From an uncultured Flavonifractor sp. (lineage in GTDB: Bacteria > Bacillota > Clostridia > Oscillospirales > Oscillospiraceae): a stretch of 45,594 bases of DNA. This document shows positions 32,940 to 42,299 of this stretch, piece by piece (within the stretch, counting starts at the first letter, position 1; each line of letters starts with the position of its first letter). The notes below the pieces were generated by a model. It did no database searches. It was given only the letters and a program-made list of their open reading frames with translations, and had not been told where the DNA came from. Location of the stretch: contig CANAAV010000021.1 of NCBI GenBank assembly GCA_947346365.1, positions 1 through 45,594 on the forward strand. Reading direction: 5' to 3'. The position numbers were made by a program, and so were the translations under genes.

Positions 32940-34954
32940 ATGAGCAACGACAAAATTACCGAGGTGGGCGTCAATATACAGGAGAAGGCCACGGTCATCT
33001 GGAATATTGCCAACGCCTTGTTTGGCTACTTTAAGCCCCACGAGTACGGCCTTGTGATCCTCCCTATGACGGTGGTGAAGCGATTCCACGACTGTCTGCT
33101 TCCTACCCATGCCGCTGTGCGGGAACAGTACGAGAAGGTAAAGAAGTTAGCCGTCATCGATGGTTTTCTGACCCGCGCCTCTGGCTATCAGTTTTACAAC
33201 ACCAGCAAGTACACCTTCGATCTGCTGCTTTCCGACCCGGACAATATTGAGGCGAATTTCCGGGACTACTTGGCGGGCTTTTCGCCAAATGTTCAGGATG
33301 TCCTTGCCAAATTTGATTTCGACAATATCATCAAGCGCATGGTGGAATGCAATTCTTTGTATTTGGTGATCAAGGAATTTGCCTCACCCAAAGGTTACCT
33401 TGGCCTGGACAAGATCGGCGCTGTGGACTGCGGCTACATCTTTGAGGATCTGGTGCGCCGCTTCTCTGAATCCTACGATGAGGAGGCCGGGGCACACTTC
33501 ACCAGTAGGGATATTATTTATCTAATGACAGACATTCTGCTTTCTGACGCTGATTTGACTCGGGCGGGCAATGTCACCGTCTACGACATGGCGATGGGTA
33601 CTTCCCAGATGCTTTCCTGTATGGAGGAACGGATTCACGACCTCAACGAGGAGATCGAGGTGACCTGCTTTGGGCAGGAGTTGAACCCAGCCACCTACGC
33701 TATCGCCAAGGCCGACATGATGATTCGAGGCGGCGATCCTAACAATATGCGGTTCGGTGACACCCTCTCCGACGACCAGTTCAAAGGCTTCACCTTCCAA
33801 TATTGCATCTCTAATCCGCCCTTCGGCATCGACTGGAAGCGAGAGCAGAAGGCGGTGGAGGCGGAGGCTGCTTTGGGCGAATTGGGGCGCTTCGCTCCCG
33901 GTCTGCCCAAAATCAGCGACGGACAGCAGCTCTTTCTCCTAAACGGCCTGTCCAAGCTGGCCCCCAACGGGAAAATGGCCATCATCCAGAACGGCTCCCC
34001 GCTGTTCTCCGGGGACGCCGGCAGCGGCCCGTCCAATATTCGGCAGTATATCTTGGAGAACGACTGGCTGGATGCTATTATCCAGCTCTCCACCGACCAG
34101 TTTATGAATACGGGCATCAGCACCTATATTTGGGTGCTGTCCAAGGACAGCCTGACTACCGTACCGGGAAGGTGCAGCTGATCGACGCCTCCCACTGCTA
34201 CGAATCCCGTAGGAAGAACATCGGCACCAAGCGCAACGACATCACCGACCTGTGCCGGAGCCTGATCGTCCGGGCCTACGGCGAGTACCAAGACGGCGCT
34301 GTGTATGGCGACAAGGGCGGCGTGTACTGCGAGAGCAAGGTGTTCGGCTCGGAGGAATTCGGCTACAACAAGATCGTGGTGGAGCGGCCTCTGCGATATA
34401 ACTATTCTACTGCAGAGGAGCGTATCCAAAGCTTGAAAGAACCTGATGTATTGGATGACCTGAGTGGGGGTGAAGAGTATGATCCCCCGTATCTCCGGTG
34501 GCAAACAGCCCTTCGCGATATAGACCAAACTAAGCTGTTCGACAATGAGAAAGAGTTCCGTGATGCAGTAGAAGCGGTCTTAAATGCCCACGGCTTTGGC
34601 GGCCTCATGGTAGACTTTGATATCGTTGTGCAGTTCTGCCGACAAGAAGATGATACATCGCAAATTGTAACGAAAAAGGGGAAACCTGTTCCAAGTGTGG
34701 CAAAGCGAGACACGGAAAATGTACCACTGGTGGAGGACATTGACCGCTATTTTGAGCGGGAAGTGCTGCCCTACGCCCCCGATGCCTGGATCGACCACAA
34801 GAAAACCAAGGTGGGGTATGAAATTCCCATGACCCGGTACTTCTACAAGTACCAGCCCCCGGAGCCGGTAGAGGACATCGAGGAGCGGATCACCACCCTG
34901 GAGGCCGATATTGCCGCCAGCTTGAAGGCGCTGTTCCATGAGGAGGGTGAGTGA
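32940..34954 (+). pseudogene. hsdM: Type I restriction-modification methyltransferase HsdM, frameshifted
   Basis: HsdM methylates adenine in the site chosen by HsdS and is needed for both modification and restriction. The amino-terminal helical domain and most of the N6-methyltransferase are in one frame: the SAM motif VYDMAMGTSQML (about 215-226), FGQELNPATYAIAKADMMIR, and the catalytic NPPFG (292-296). At about codon 403 (near 34149) the frame changes. TYIWVLSKD is followed by an early stop at 34179-34181, while QPDYRTGKVQLID continues in the next frame to 34954. One base seems deleted (AAG read as AG). The catalytic domain is complete in the first part, but the carboxy-terminal assembly region is separate. 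Partial function, slippage or a sequencing error are possible. Confidence 0.88.
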
Positions 34955-36222
34955 TGGCACGGGAGATGAAGGACAGCGGGGTTGCGTGGCTGGGAGTTAT
35001 TCCGGTTAATTGGAAGTCTGATAGAGTTAAACACTATTATGCAACGCACAAATTTGTTGTGGGAGAATCAGCAGACAAGTACGAAAGACTGGCCCTTACG
35101 CTAAATGGAGTAATAAAAAGGCCTAAAGAAGATCGTACAGGGCTGCAGCCTGATGCTTTCAATGGATACCAGGTATTAAAGCGGGGTGAACTGGTATTCA
35201 AGTTAATTGATCTTGAGAATGTTTCTACAAGCCGTGTTGGTTTTTCGCCTTATACTGGAATTGTTTCGCCAGCGTATATTGTCCTAAAACCAAATAGAAC
35301 AGTCAATCCCCGGTTCGGTTATTATTATTTCATCTCACTTTGGCAGAGAGAAATCTTTAACCATCTGGGAGATGATGGAGTAAGAAGCTCCCTCAATGCG
35401 AATGATCTCCTTAACTTGCCATATCTATTTCCTCTTCTCGACGATCAAAATCAGATTGTAGTTTATCTTGACAGGAAATGTTCTGAAATTGACGCTGTTT
35501 TGAAAAAAACACGAGATTCGATTGAGGAGTACAAAAAGCTGAAACAGGCCATCATCACCCAGGCTGTCACCAAGGGCATCCGGGGAGATAGGCCGATGAA
35601 GGAGAGCGGAGTTATCTGGCTCGATACAGTTCCAGCAGAATGGACGATCAGCAAAATCAAATATACAATCTTCCCTAAAGAAAAGCCCGTTTTGCCCATG
35701 GATGAAGTTATAACTTGTTTTCGAGACGGAACCGTGACATTACGGAGAAATAGGCGTGAGGAGGGCTTCACGATTTCCTTCACTGAGAATGGCTATCAGG
35801 GGGTGGACGTTGGAGACCTCGTGATCCATGGGATGGATACATTTGCCGGAGCGATTGGTTGCTCTGACAGCCGTGGAAAAACATCTCCTGTTGTTCATGT
35901 TTGCTCTACTGTTGGCAACAACCGCTATTTCATGTATTTCCTACGCTATATGGCATATTCCGGTGTCTTGATGGATTTTTCAAACGGAGTCCGCATCCGT
36001 TCAAGCGATTTTAGAAACTTTAAAAAGCTGGCTGTATTTGAGATGCTTGTCCCGCCTTTGAGAGAGCAGAATAAAATTGTTGACTACCTCGACAGTACTC
36101 TTGCGAAAATTGATCAGGTAATAAAGCAGAAAGAAATACTGATTAGTGAGCTAGAAGCTTGCAAAAAGTCTGCTATTTATGAGTATGTGACGGGGAAGAA
36201 GGAGGTGCCGAATGCTTATTAA
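34954..36222 (+). CDS. hsdS: Type I restriction-modification specificity subunit HsdS
   Basis: HsdS reads the bipartite target site for the HsdM/HsdR complex. The 422-residue protein has two target-recognition domains, each starting with SGVAWLGVIPVNW or SGVIWLDTVPAEW. Each is followed by a coiled-coil spacer (VYLDRKCSEIDAVLKKTRDS, VDYLDSTLAKIDQVIKQKE), the normal circular symmetry. ATG 34954 overlaps the hsdM stop. The two domains are AT-richer than hsdR, as is usual for exchanged recognition domains. The next gene begins inside its last codons. Confidence 0.94.
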   Translation: MAREMKDSGVAWLGVIPVNWKSDRVKHYYATHKFVVGESADKYERLALTLNGVIKRPKEDRTGLQPDAFNGYQVLKRGELVFKLIDLENVSTSRVGFSPYTGIVSPAYIVLKPNRTVNPRFGYYYFISLWQREIFNHLGDDGVRSSLNANDLLNLPYLFPLLDDQNQIVVYLDRKCSEIDAVLKKTRDSIEEYKKLKQAIITQAVTKGIRGDRPMKESGVIWLDTVPAEWTISKIKYTIFPKEKPVLPMDEVITCFRDGTVTLRRNRREEGFTISFTENGYQGVDVGDLVIHGMDTFAGAIGCSDSRGKTSPVVHVCSTVGNNRYFMYFLRYMAYSGVLMDFSNGVRIRSSDFRNFKKLAVFEMLVPPLREQNKIVDYLDSTLAKIDQVIKQKEILISELEACKKSAIYEYVTGKKEVPNAY

Positions 36223-36772
36223 GTTGGTTGAAGACATAGAACGCGCAATAGAGCATGAATGTTACTTTTCGGCGCTGGCATTGGCATTGACACTGCCTGA
36301 TATTTGTGGAAAAGCAGAGTATCCAGAGTTGAATGTTGGAGAACGATATAAAAAATGGTGTCAAAAATATATCTGCCCAATACGCTCAAAAGAAGACCCT
36401 TATTCTGGAGATATGCCCTATTTAAATGAAGATATGATTTTTAGCCTACGCAACTTTTTTCTGCATCAGGGCACACCCAATGTAGAACCATCGAGCATTT
36501 GGGATGACCGTTGCCAAATAGATCATTTCAAACTTAAAATAACCGACCCTGATACGCCTGATGGTGAATTATCTATGGTTTCATATAGCGCTGGCATGAA
36601 AATCGACCGTCGGGAGATTACTGTGGGTGTACGGGATATTTGTTACCGTCTGCGTGTTGCAGCAAAAAAGTATTATGAAGAAAATGTCCACAAGTTTACA
36701 TTCTTCAATTTTGCTCTCGAAGATAGCCGTAAGAAAACCAATCCTTTTTACTGCTTACAGGGGAAAAAGTGA
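36212..36772 (+). CDS. HEPN-like protein embedded between hsdS and hsdR (186 aa)
   Basis: No family name is certain. Residues 1-90 are helical: an opening [20 protein letters not shown], the [11 protein letters not shown] turn, [11 protein letters not shown], and a final helix [12 protein letters not shown]80-N-x3-H85 is the R-x4-H arrangement of HEPN ribonucleases, with asparagine after the arginine as in active members. The remaining part is beta-rich ([19 protein letters not shown]). ATG 36212 follows GGAGG and overlaps hsdS; the stop overlaps hsdR, so it is a true operon member. HEPN RNases often act in abortive infection, and PrrC sits inside an hsd locus in E. coli. RNase activity here is an inference. 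Confidence 0.6.
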   Translation: MLIKLVEDIERAIEHECYFSALALALTLPDICGKAEYPELNVGERYKKWCQKYICPIRSKEDPYSGDMPYLNEDMIFSLRNFFLHQGTPNVEPSSIWDDRCQIDHFKLKITDPDTPDGELSMVSYSAGMKIDRREITVGVRDICYRLRVAAKKYYEENVHKFTFFNFALEDSRKKTNPFYCLQGKK

Positions 36773-39700
36773 TGGAAACGACCGAAAAACGCTTTGAATC
36801 CGACATCGAATCCGCCCTTCTCTCCCCTGCTGGCGGCTATACCAAAGGTACTGACACATACGATCCTGAATTGGGCCTGTACGTTAACACTCTGATCGAC
36901 TTTATCCGGGCTACTCAACCCAAGGAGTGGGCCAGGTTTGAGCGGCAGAACGAGGTAAATCCGGTGCGGAAGTACTGCCTTGCTTTTAACGCCGCCTGTG
37001 ACGCTGACGGCCTTGTTTCCGTCCTCCGCCACGGTTTCAAGCACAAAGGTATCACATTCCGTGTCTGCTATTTCAAGCCGGAGTCCGGCCTCAATGATAC
37101 CGCTGCCCAGCGATACGCCCAGAATGTGATTTGCTGTTACCGTCAGTGGTACTACTCCGCCGACACGAAAAAATCCGTGGACATGGTGCTGACAGTGAAC
37201 GGAATCCCGGTTTTCGCCTTTGAACTGAAAAACCAGTACACCGGTCAGAACGTGGAGAACGCCAAGCGGCAGTGGATGTATGACCGGGACCCGCGTGAGG
37301 TGTGTTTCCAGTTTAACAAGCGCATTTTAGGCTATTTCTGCGTGGATCATCTGGAGGTCTGGATGGCCACTAAGCTGGCCGGGAAGGATACATACTTCCT
37401 GCCCTTCAACCAGGGTTCCAACGGGGCCGGGCAGGACGGCGGCAAGGGCAATCCGCCAAACCCGGACGGCTACCCCACGGCCTACCTCTGGGAGCAGGTC
37501 TTTCAGAAGGACAGCATGATGGATATTTTGCAAAAGTTTATCCATTTGCAGGTCAAGGAAGAAAAGAAACGGATGCCGGACGGCGCTGAGAAACTGGTCA
37601 AAAAGAAAACGCTGATTTTTCCCCGCTATCACCAGCTGGACGTGGTGCGGAAGCTGTTGGAAGATGTGTCTGCCAACGGAGCGGGACGAAACTATCTTAT
37701 CCAGCACAGTGCAGGCTCCGGAAAATCCAACTCTATCGCTTGGACGGCCTACCGTTTGGCATCGCTGCACAACAGGGAGGACAAGCCCGTATTCAGCAGT
37801 GTGGTAGTCGTCACCGACCGCACAGTGCTGGATGCCCAGCTCCAGGAAACTATCTCCGGCTTTGACCACACGCTGGGCGCGGTGGAGACGATTGGGGAAG
37901 ATAAAACCTCCAAGGATCTGCGGGACGCTTTGAACGCCGGGGTGCGGATCATTGTTACTACCCTGCAAAAGTTCCCAGTGATCTTCCGGGAGGTGGACAA
38001 GGCCGCAGGACGTTGCTTTGCTATCATCGTGGATGAGGCCCACTCCTCCCAGACGGGCAGCGCCGCCCTCAAGCTGAAAACGGCGTTGGCGGACACCGAG
38101 GAGGCTCTGCGAGAGTATGCCGAGCTGGAGGGCAAGGCTGAGGAAGAACTTGATCCAGACGACAAGCTGATGCAGGAGATCATCGTTCAGGGGAAGCACA
38201 AGAACCTGTCCTTCTTTGCCTTCACCGCTACGCCAAAGGATAAAACGTTGGAGCTGTTCGGGACAGAATATGAGGACGGCAGTTTCCATCCTTTCCACAT
38301 CTACAGTATGCGGCAGGCCATTGAGGAGAATTTCATTCTGAACGTTCTCCAGAATTATATGACCTATGAGACCTGCTTCAAGATTGCCAAGACAACAGCG
38401 GACAATCCAGACCTCCCGGCCAGCCGCGCCGCCAAGGTAATTCGAAGATATCAGGAGCTGCACCCCTACAATATCAGTCAGAAGTCACAGATCATCGTGG
38501 AGACGTTTCGGGAGACCACCCGGCATAAAATCGGCGGGCGGGGGAAGATGATGGTGATCACATCCTCCCGTCTGGCGGCGGTGCGCTATTATCACGAGGT
38601 CAAACGGTATATTCAGGAGCAAGGATATGATGATGTTGAGATTTTGATTGCCTTTTCCGGGGCGGTCAGGGACGGCGACGAGGAGTACACCGAGCCAAAG
38701 CTGAACGTGAGGAGTGACGGTAGCCATATCGCTGAAACCCAGACCAAGGCGGAGTTTCACGAGAATTTTAATGTGCTGATTGTGGCGGAAAAGTATCAGA
38801 CCGGCTTTGACGAGCCGCTGCTCCATACCATGATTGTGGACAAGAAGCTGAAAAGTGTGAAAGCGGTGCAGACTCTATCCCGACTGAACCGCACCTGCCC
38901 AGGCAAAAACGATACTTTTGTGCTGGATTTTGTGAATACACAGGAGGACATTCTAGAGGCTTTCCAGCCGTTTTACCAGGAGACAATGCTCCAGCAGGAG
39001 GTCAATACCGACCTGATTTACCAGACACAAAGAGAACTGAGGGGCTATGGGATTTACTCCGATATAGACATTGAGGCTTTTGCCAAGGAGTATTTCAAAA
39101 CAGGGCGGCAGGATGCCAGATCCATGGGACGAATGACCAGCATCCTGAAGCCAGTGGCAGACCGATACAACCAAAAGACCACAGATGAACGGTATCAATT
39201 CCGGCGGCAGCTCCGGAGCCTGATTAAATGGTACAGCTATATCTCTCAAGTTATCCGTATGTTTGACAAGGACTTACATAAGGAGTTCGTATTCTGTTCC
39301 TATCTGCTGGGCCTTCTCCCGACAGAAGCGGTGGATATGGTAGACTTGGAGGGCAAGCTGAAGCTGGAGTATTACAAGCTGCAAAAGACCTTTGACGGGC
39401 AAATTGAACTCCAGGAGATTAAGGGGGTCTATGAGCCAGCCAAGCAGAAAGGTGCGGCGGGACACGACCCAAAGGAGCCTTTAGACGAGATCATCGAGAA
39501 AATCAACGAGAAATATAAGGGTGCATTTACAGAAGGCGACCGGGTACTGCTGAATGCACTTCATACCAGGCTTATGGCTAATAAGAAACTGGCGAGTATG
39601 GCAAAAACCTCTGATCCGCAAATTTTTGCGGAGAGTATTTTCCCAAAGGCGTTTGGCGATGCTGCCCAGGACAGCTATATGGAATCACAGGATACCTATA

Positions 39701-39786
39701 CCACATTGTTTGAGGATCAGCATAAGTATAACGCCATCATGAGCGCTCTGGCAGAAGTGATCTATAGAGAGTTGCGAAACCAATAA
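36772..39786 (+). CDS. hsdR: Type I restriction endonuclease subunit HsdR
   Basis: HsdR is the ATP-driven translocase and nuclease that cuts unmodified DNA at a distance. The 1,004 residues begin with the nuclease domain, whose catalytic stretch is [12 protein letters not shown] (an E-x-K box). The helicase core has Walker [10 protein letters not shown] (about 314), [16 protein letters not shown] followed by SSQTG (about 419), FTATP (about 483) and the late [15 protein letters not shown] and SRLNR motifs. The carboxy-terminal helices contact HsdM. GGGGAAAAAG precedes ATG 36772, which overlaps the HEPN-like stop. If HsdM is inactive the cell avoids self-cutting, because HsdR needs the assembled complex. 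Confidence 0.95.
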   Translation: METTEKRFESDIESALLSPAGGYTKGTDTYDPELGLYVNTLIDFIRATQPKEWARFERQNEVNPVRKYCLAFNAACDADGLVSVLRHGFKHKGITFRVCYFKPESGLNDTAAQRYAQNVICCYRQWYYSADTKKSVDMVLTVNGIPVFAFELKNQYTGQNVENAKRQWMYDRDPREVCFQFNKRILGYFCVDHLEVWMATKLAGKDTYFLPFNQGSNGAGQDGGKGNPPNPDGYPTAYLWEQVFQKDSMMDILQKFIHLQVKEEKKRMPDGAEKLVKKKTLIFPRYHQLDVVRKLLEDVSANGAGRNYLIQHSAGSGKSNSIAWTAYRLASLHNREDKPVFSSVVVVTDRTVLDAQLQETISGFDHTLGAVETIGEDKTSKDLRDALNAGVRIIVTTLQKFPVIFREVDKAAGRCFAIIVDEAHSSQTGSAALKLKTALADTEEALREYAELEGKAEEELDPDDKLMQEIIVQGKHKNLSFFAFTATPKDKTLELFGTEYEDGSFHPFHIYSMRQAIEENFILNVLQNYMTYETCFKIAKTTADNPDLPASRAAKVIRRYQELHPYNISQKSQIIVETFRETTRHKIGGRGKMMVITSSRLAAVRYYHEVKRYIQEQGYDDVEILIAFSGAVRDGDEEYTEPKLNVRSDGSHIAETQTKAEFHENFNVLIVAEKYQTGFDEPLLHTMIVDKKLKSVKAVQTLSRLNRTCPGKNDTFVLDFVNTQEDILEAFQPFYQETMLQQEVNTDLIYQTQRELRGYGIYSDIDIEAFAKEYFKTGRQDARSMGRMTSILKPVADRYNQKTTDERYQFRRQLRSLIKWYSYISQVIRMFDKDLHKEFVFCSYLLGLLPTEAVDMVDLEGKLKLEYYKLQKTFDGQIELQEIKGVYEPAKQKGAAGHDPKEPLDEIIEKINEKYKGAFTEGDRVLLNALHTRLMANKKLASMAKTSDPQIFAESIFPKAFGDAAQDSYMESQDTYTTLFEDQHKYNAIMSALAEVIYRELRNQ

Positions 39787-39827
39787 CTCTATTTCCAACT
39801 TAATTATAGAACAGAAAGGTGTAGCAT

Positions 39828-40784
39828 ATGAAAAAATGGATGCCACTAAGAGGCGATTTTGTTGAAGACAATGAAAGTGTTGTTTTTCAAGGAATACCGC
39901 AACAATCGCCTGATAATAGAACACCCAATAGCTTCTTAGCGGGGCAGGTTGCCCGAGAGGGAATTATTTTATTTGAGGATGTACTTGCAAACGGGGTAAT
40001 AAAGGCCACAGTAGAGTTTGAAGAATTTGATAAGGGCGATATAGCGCAGATTGTTTTCAATTATCAGAGTGATTTGGCATATATGTCCGCTGGAGTTTCA
40101 AATGCCCAGGCAAAATATGTATTCAACTTGACCAATGGGCAGATGAATACAATTTGCGCAGCAGGATTTGTAGAAAATTTGCCTACTACAAAATTTGATA
40201 TGAACTTACAAATAATTGGCTCTTTTTTGGGACTATATATTAATGGCATTAGAGTTTTGACATCAGCAATTCCTCTTTTGGTAAGTCAAACTCAAGTTGG
40301 CATTTGGGTTAAGAGTAGAAAAAATGTAGTGATAAAGGATTTTACAGCAATTTGTAAACAACCAGAAGTTTTCATAGTATCTCAGTTTGGTGGCGATTAT
40401 GATATACTATATGACGAGGTAATTAAGCCCGTTTGTATCAAACTCCACTATGATCCGATTCGTGGTGATGAAGTTGCTAGTTGCTCTATGATATTAAGTG
40501 ACATTATTACGTCAATACAAAATTCAGCAGTTATTATTGCTGATATAACCCCGGATAATCCTAATGTGTTCTATGAAATCGGCTACGCCCACGCATTAAA
40601 AAAACCAACAATTCTTCTTTGTGATAAGGCCCTCCGTGATAGACTGCCATTTGATGTTTCAGGGTTCAGAACGATTTTCTACGATAATTCGATTGGTGGC
40701 AAAAGGAGAGTCGAGGAAAAGTTGGAAGTATACCTTCAAAATATTAACAACTCTCTTGGCGTGGCTGGTGGAAGTATAGTGTAA
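39828..40784 (+). CDS. Two-domain protein: jelly-roll-like N-terminus, nucleoside-deoxyribosyltransferase/TIR-like C-terminus
   Basis: I know no name for this 318-residue architecture. Residues 1-178 are beta-rich with the rhythm of a concanavalin/LamG-type sandwich (NGVIKATVEFEEF, IAQIVFNYQ, FLGLYINGIRVLTS, GIWVKSR), which could be a binding or sensing domain. Residues 180-310 are Rossmann-like: FIVSQFGGDYDILYDEVIKP, AVIIADITPDNPNVFYEIGY, AHALKKPTILLCD and LPFDVSGFRTIFY. E250 in FYEIGYAHAL sits where nucleoside 2-deoxyribosyltransferases and related nucleosidases keep their catalytic glutamate; a TIR-like NAD-cleaving fold is the alternative. It follows hsdR by 41 bp with its own AAAGGTG site and AT-rich codons, so it is probably a defence effector. 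Confidence 0.62.
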   Translation: MKKWMPLRGDFVEDNESVVFQGIPQQSPDNRTPNSFLAGQVAREGIILFEDVLANGVIKATVEFEEFDKGDIAQIVFNYQSDLAYMSAGVSNAQAKYVFNLTNGQMNTICAAGFVENLPTTKFDMNLQIIGSFLGLYINGIRVLTSAIPLLVSQTQVGIWVKSRKNVVIKDFTAICKQPEVFIVSQFGGDYDILYDEVIKPVCIKLHYDPIRGDEVASCSMILSDIITSIQNSAVIIADITPDNPNVFYEIGYAHALKKPTILLCDKALRDRLPFDVSGFRTIFYDNSIGGKRRVEEKLEVYLQNINNSLGVAGGSIV

Positions 40785-40873
40785 ATATGTGTATACGGCA
40801 CATAAAAATCAAGAGCAGACCGTGGTTGCAATCTGTTCCTGATTTTGGGTCTACATATTTAGAAATTGTCCCG

Positions 40874-41647
40874 CTATGCGTAAAAGTTGACGCTGTTGGG
40901 TATCCCGACGAACATGTAGCAGTAGGTGATGCCGTCGCGCTGGGTCACGCCCACGCCGATGCAGTCGCATCTGGGGTCGATCATGGTTTCAAAGTGTCCG
41001 GGGGAGTTGATCCAGTTGTCGACGGCGCGCCGGGCGGCGTCGGCTGTGCCGGTGAACACGGTCAGGTTGTCGCCGAAGCCGTAGGGATATCCGGCATCGG
41101 CAGCGGCCTGGCTCTCCTCCGGAGCGTGATGCCAGGTGTAGCGCCGGTTGGAGCAAGTCTGGGCGGCATTCATCAGGGCCTCGCTGACCGGCAACTCCGA
41201 CACCCCATTGGCCTTGCGGGTCTGGTTGATGAGACGGATCATCTCCTGCCGTATTGCCATGTTGTCCACCAAGCTGGCGCTGTCCCCGATAGTGGGAGCT
41301 TCCGGTGCGGCGAGGGCAGCGGAGCCGACCGTCAGCGTCATGCTCCCACGCTCCCCGGCGCTGTTGGAGGCGGTGATCTCTGCGGTCCCCTCCGCCTTGG
41401 CAACAGCCACCCAGAAGGTCAGCACCTGCTCCACTGCCACCATGTCCGGGTCGCTGGAGGTGACGGTGTAGTTCGTGCCGCTGGGGCCAATGATGAGGCC
41501 GCTCCGCTCTCCGACTTCCAGGGAGCTACCCTTGTAGCTACTCACCCGGATGGTTGGGGCCTCCGCTGCCGTGGCGGGGATAGCGAGGGTTGTTGCGAGG
41601 ATTGTTGCTGTCAGTGCGGCGGTGGTGCGCTTTTTGATACTGGTCAT
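40874..41647 (-). CDS. Secreted CAP/SCP-domain protein
   Basis: A 257-residue protein with a signal peptide (basic MTSIKKRT, then ALTATILATTLAIPATAAEA, cleavage after AxA near 27). An Ig-like/BIG2-type domain follows (PTIRVSSYKGSSLEVGE, ITASNSAGERGSMTLTV), then the CAP domain (EMIRLINQTRKANGVSELPV, ALMNAAQTCSNRR, WINSPGHFETMIDPRCDCIG, GVGVTQRDG). CAP domains occur in bacterial wall-associated and sporulation-linked proteins; their activity is mostly unknown. ATG 41647 follows GGAGG. It is on the strand opposite to the hsd cluster and has no partner genes here. Confidence 0.88.
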   Translation of the reverse strand: MTSIKKRTTAALTATILATTLAIPATAAEAPTIRVSSYKGSSLEVGERSGLIIGPSGTNYTVTSSDPDMVAVEQVLTFWVAVAKAEGTAEITASNSAGERGSMTLTVGSAALAAPEAPTIGDSASLVDNMAIRQEMIRLINQTRKANGVSELPVSEALMNAAQTCSNRRYTWHHAPEESQAAADAGYPYGFGDNLTVFTGTADAARRAVDNWINSPGHFETMIDPRCDCIGVGVTQRDGITYCYMFVGIPNSVNFYA

Positions 41648-42090
41648 TTGCTTTTCCTCCTGATTTCTGTATTTTGTAGGGCTTTCGCAAGCAACACGAT
41701 ACCGGAATAGGAGGCAAAAGTCGATAGGGACAAACGGAGAAATACAGAGGTGAAAAGCAAGCAAATTATACAGTGTCCTCGTGCGACAGGACTTTAGGAA
41801 ATCTGCTTATCATTGTAGACGGAGGTGCAATTCATCGCTTGATACCTCCCCAGAGTTGACAGTCGGTTTAAGACAGCCTGATTCAAATTTGACCACTTTC
41901 TTGGCCTGGAACAATATTGCTTCAGGACTGGAAACCCAAGTGCCGCAAGGGTTTCTGACCACATAACCAGCCACAGACAGGAGTGGAATACATGGAAACG
42001 CTGTTTTCAAAGAGTGTCGGAAAGCAAATGAAATGGAGCAAAAACGGCTATAAACAAGCGAAAAATATACAAAAAATATTGCCATGGCAG
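41648..42090. other. Non-coding end region with mobility-site relics
   Basis: No convincing gene is present. At 41810-41822 TCATTGTAGACGG and its flanks resemble the sequence just after the relaxase gene of the first element (26163-26175), suggesting a deleted relaxase end. A TGACCAC half-motif is at 41890 and the complete element-end motif at 41956-41980. The remainder, up to the tRNA fragment, is AT-rich and without signals I can name. Confidence 0.45.
41956..41980 (+). repeat. Element-end motif, copy 2
   Basis: TGACCAC, six bases, AGCCACAGACAG, matching the 22070 and 42223 copies in sequence and spacing. This copy lies upstream of the tRNA fragment, so it may belong to the opposite end of the first island. 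Confidence 0.6.
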
Positions 42091-42135
42091 TTGGTAAGGA
42101 TGAGGTCGGCGGTTCGAATCCGCCCAGCAGCTCCA
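42091..42135 (+). pseudogene. 3' half of tRNA-Thr (GGT), probable att core
   Basis: The sequence runs from the anticodon loop (TTGGTAA, anticodon GGT) through the 3' anticodon arm (GGATG), the variable loop AGGTC, and a closed T arm (GGCGG, TTCGAAT, CCGCC). It ends with the acceptor strand CAGCAGC, a discriminator and CCA (42133-42135). It matches tRNA-Thr in sequence. The 5' half is missing: the bases before it do not form the D arm or acceptor partner. Integrases that target tRNA genes often use exactly the stretch from the anticodon loop to the 3' end as the att core, leaving such a copy at one end. Confidence 0.85.
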
Positions 42136-42136
42136 G

Positions 42137-42173
42137 AAAGTCCAGTTTTTCCTGTGGGAAAGGCTGGATTTTT
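42137..42173 (+). terminator. Terminator-like hairpin after the tRNA-Thr fragment
   Basis: AAAGTCCAG pairs with CTGGATTTT (one G-T pair), with an inner TTTCC/GGAAA stem, and T residues follow. Position directly after CCA matches the terminator after tRNA-Val at the other element end; the first bases after each CCA are also alike (GAAAG, one base, CC). Confidence 0.6.
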
Positions 42174-42222
42174 CTTGTATTTCAGCACTTTTCTCGCTGA
42201 TTTGAATTTCTGAATTTGGGTT

Positions 42223-42247
42223 TGACCACACAAACAGCCACAGACAG
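42223..42247 (+). repeat. Element-end motif, copy 3
   Basis: TGACCAC, six bases, AGCCACAGACAG. It starts 88 bp after the CCA of the tRNA-Thr fragment, exactly the spacing of copy 1 after tRNA-Val, and lies just before the terminator of integrase C. Confidence 0.62.
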
Positions 42248-42253
42248 AGAAAA

Positions 42254-42290
42254 ACGGCTCACCGAGAGGATATCCCACTCGGTGAGCCGT
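42254..42290 (-). terminator. Intrinsic terminator of the second-element integrase
   Basis: ACGGCTCACCGAG (42254-42266) and CTCGGTGAGCCGT (42278-42290) are perfect 13-bp arms around 11 nt. Read leftward the stem ends in TTTTTCT, so it terminates the integrase C operon 9 bp past its stop. Confidence 0.85.
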
Positions 42291-42299
42291 AGATTTTTG

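Noticed and set aside
40874-41647. CAP-domain protein as part of the defence cluster
   Set aside because: It is on the opposite strand, is secreted, and has its own ribosome site; nothing links it to hsd genes beyond position.
40787-41710. 307-codon open frame antisense to the CAP-domain gene
   Set aside because: The opposite strand has a signal peptide, a ribosome site and a clear CAP domain, so this frame is a shadow.
22085-42247. CCACAGACAG as an insertion-sequence terminal repeat
   Set aside because: All copies are in the same orientation, no transposase lies between adjacent copies, and the tRNA-relative spacing fits integrase sites better.
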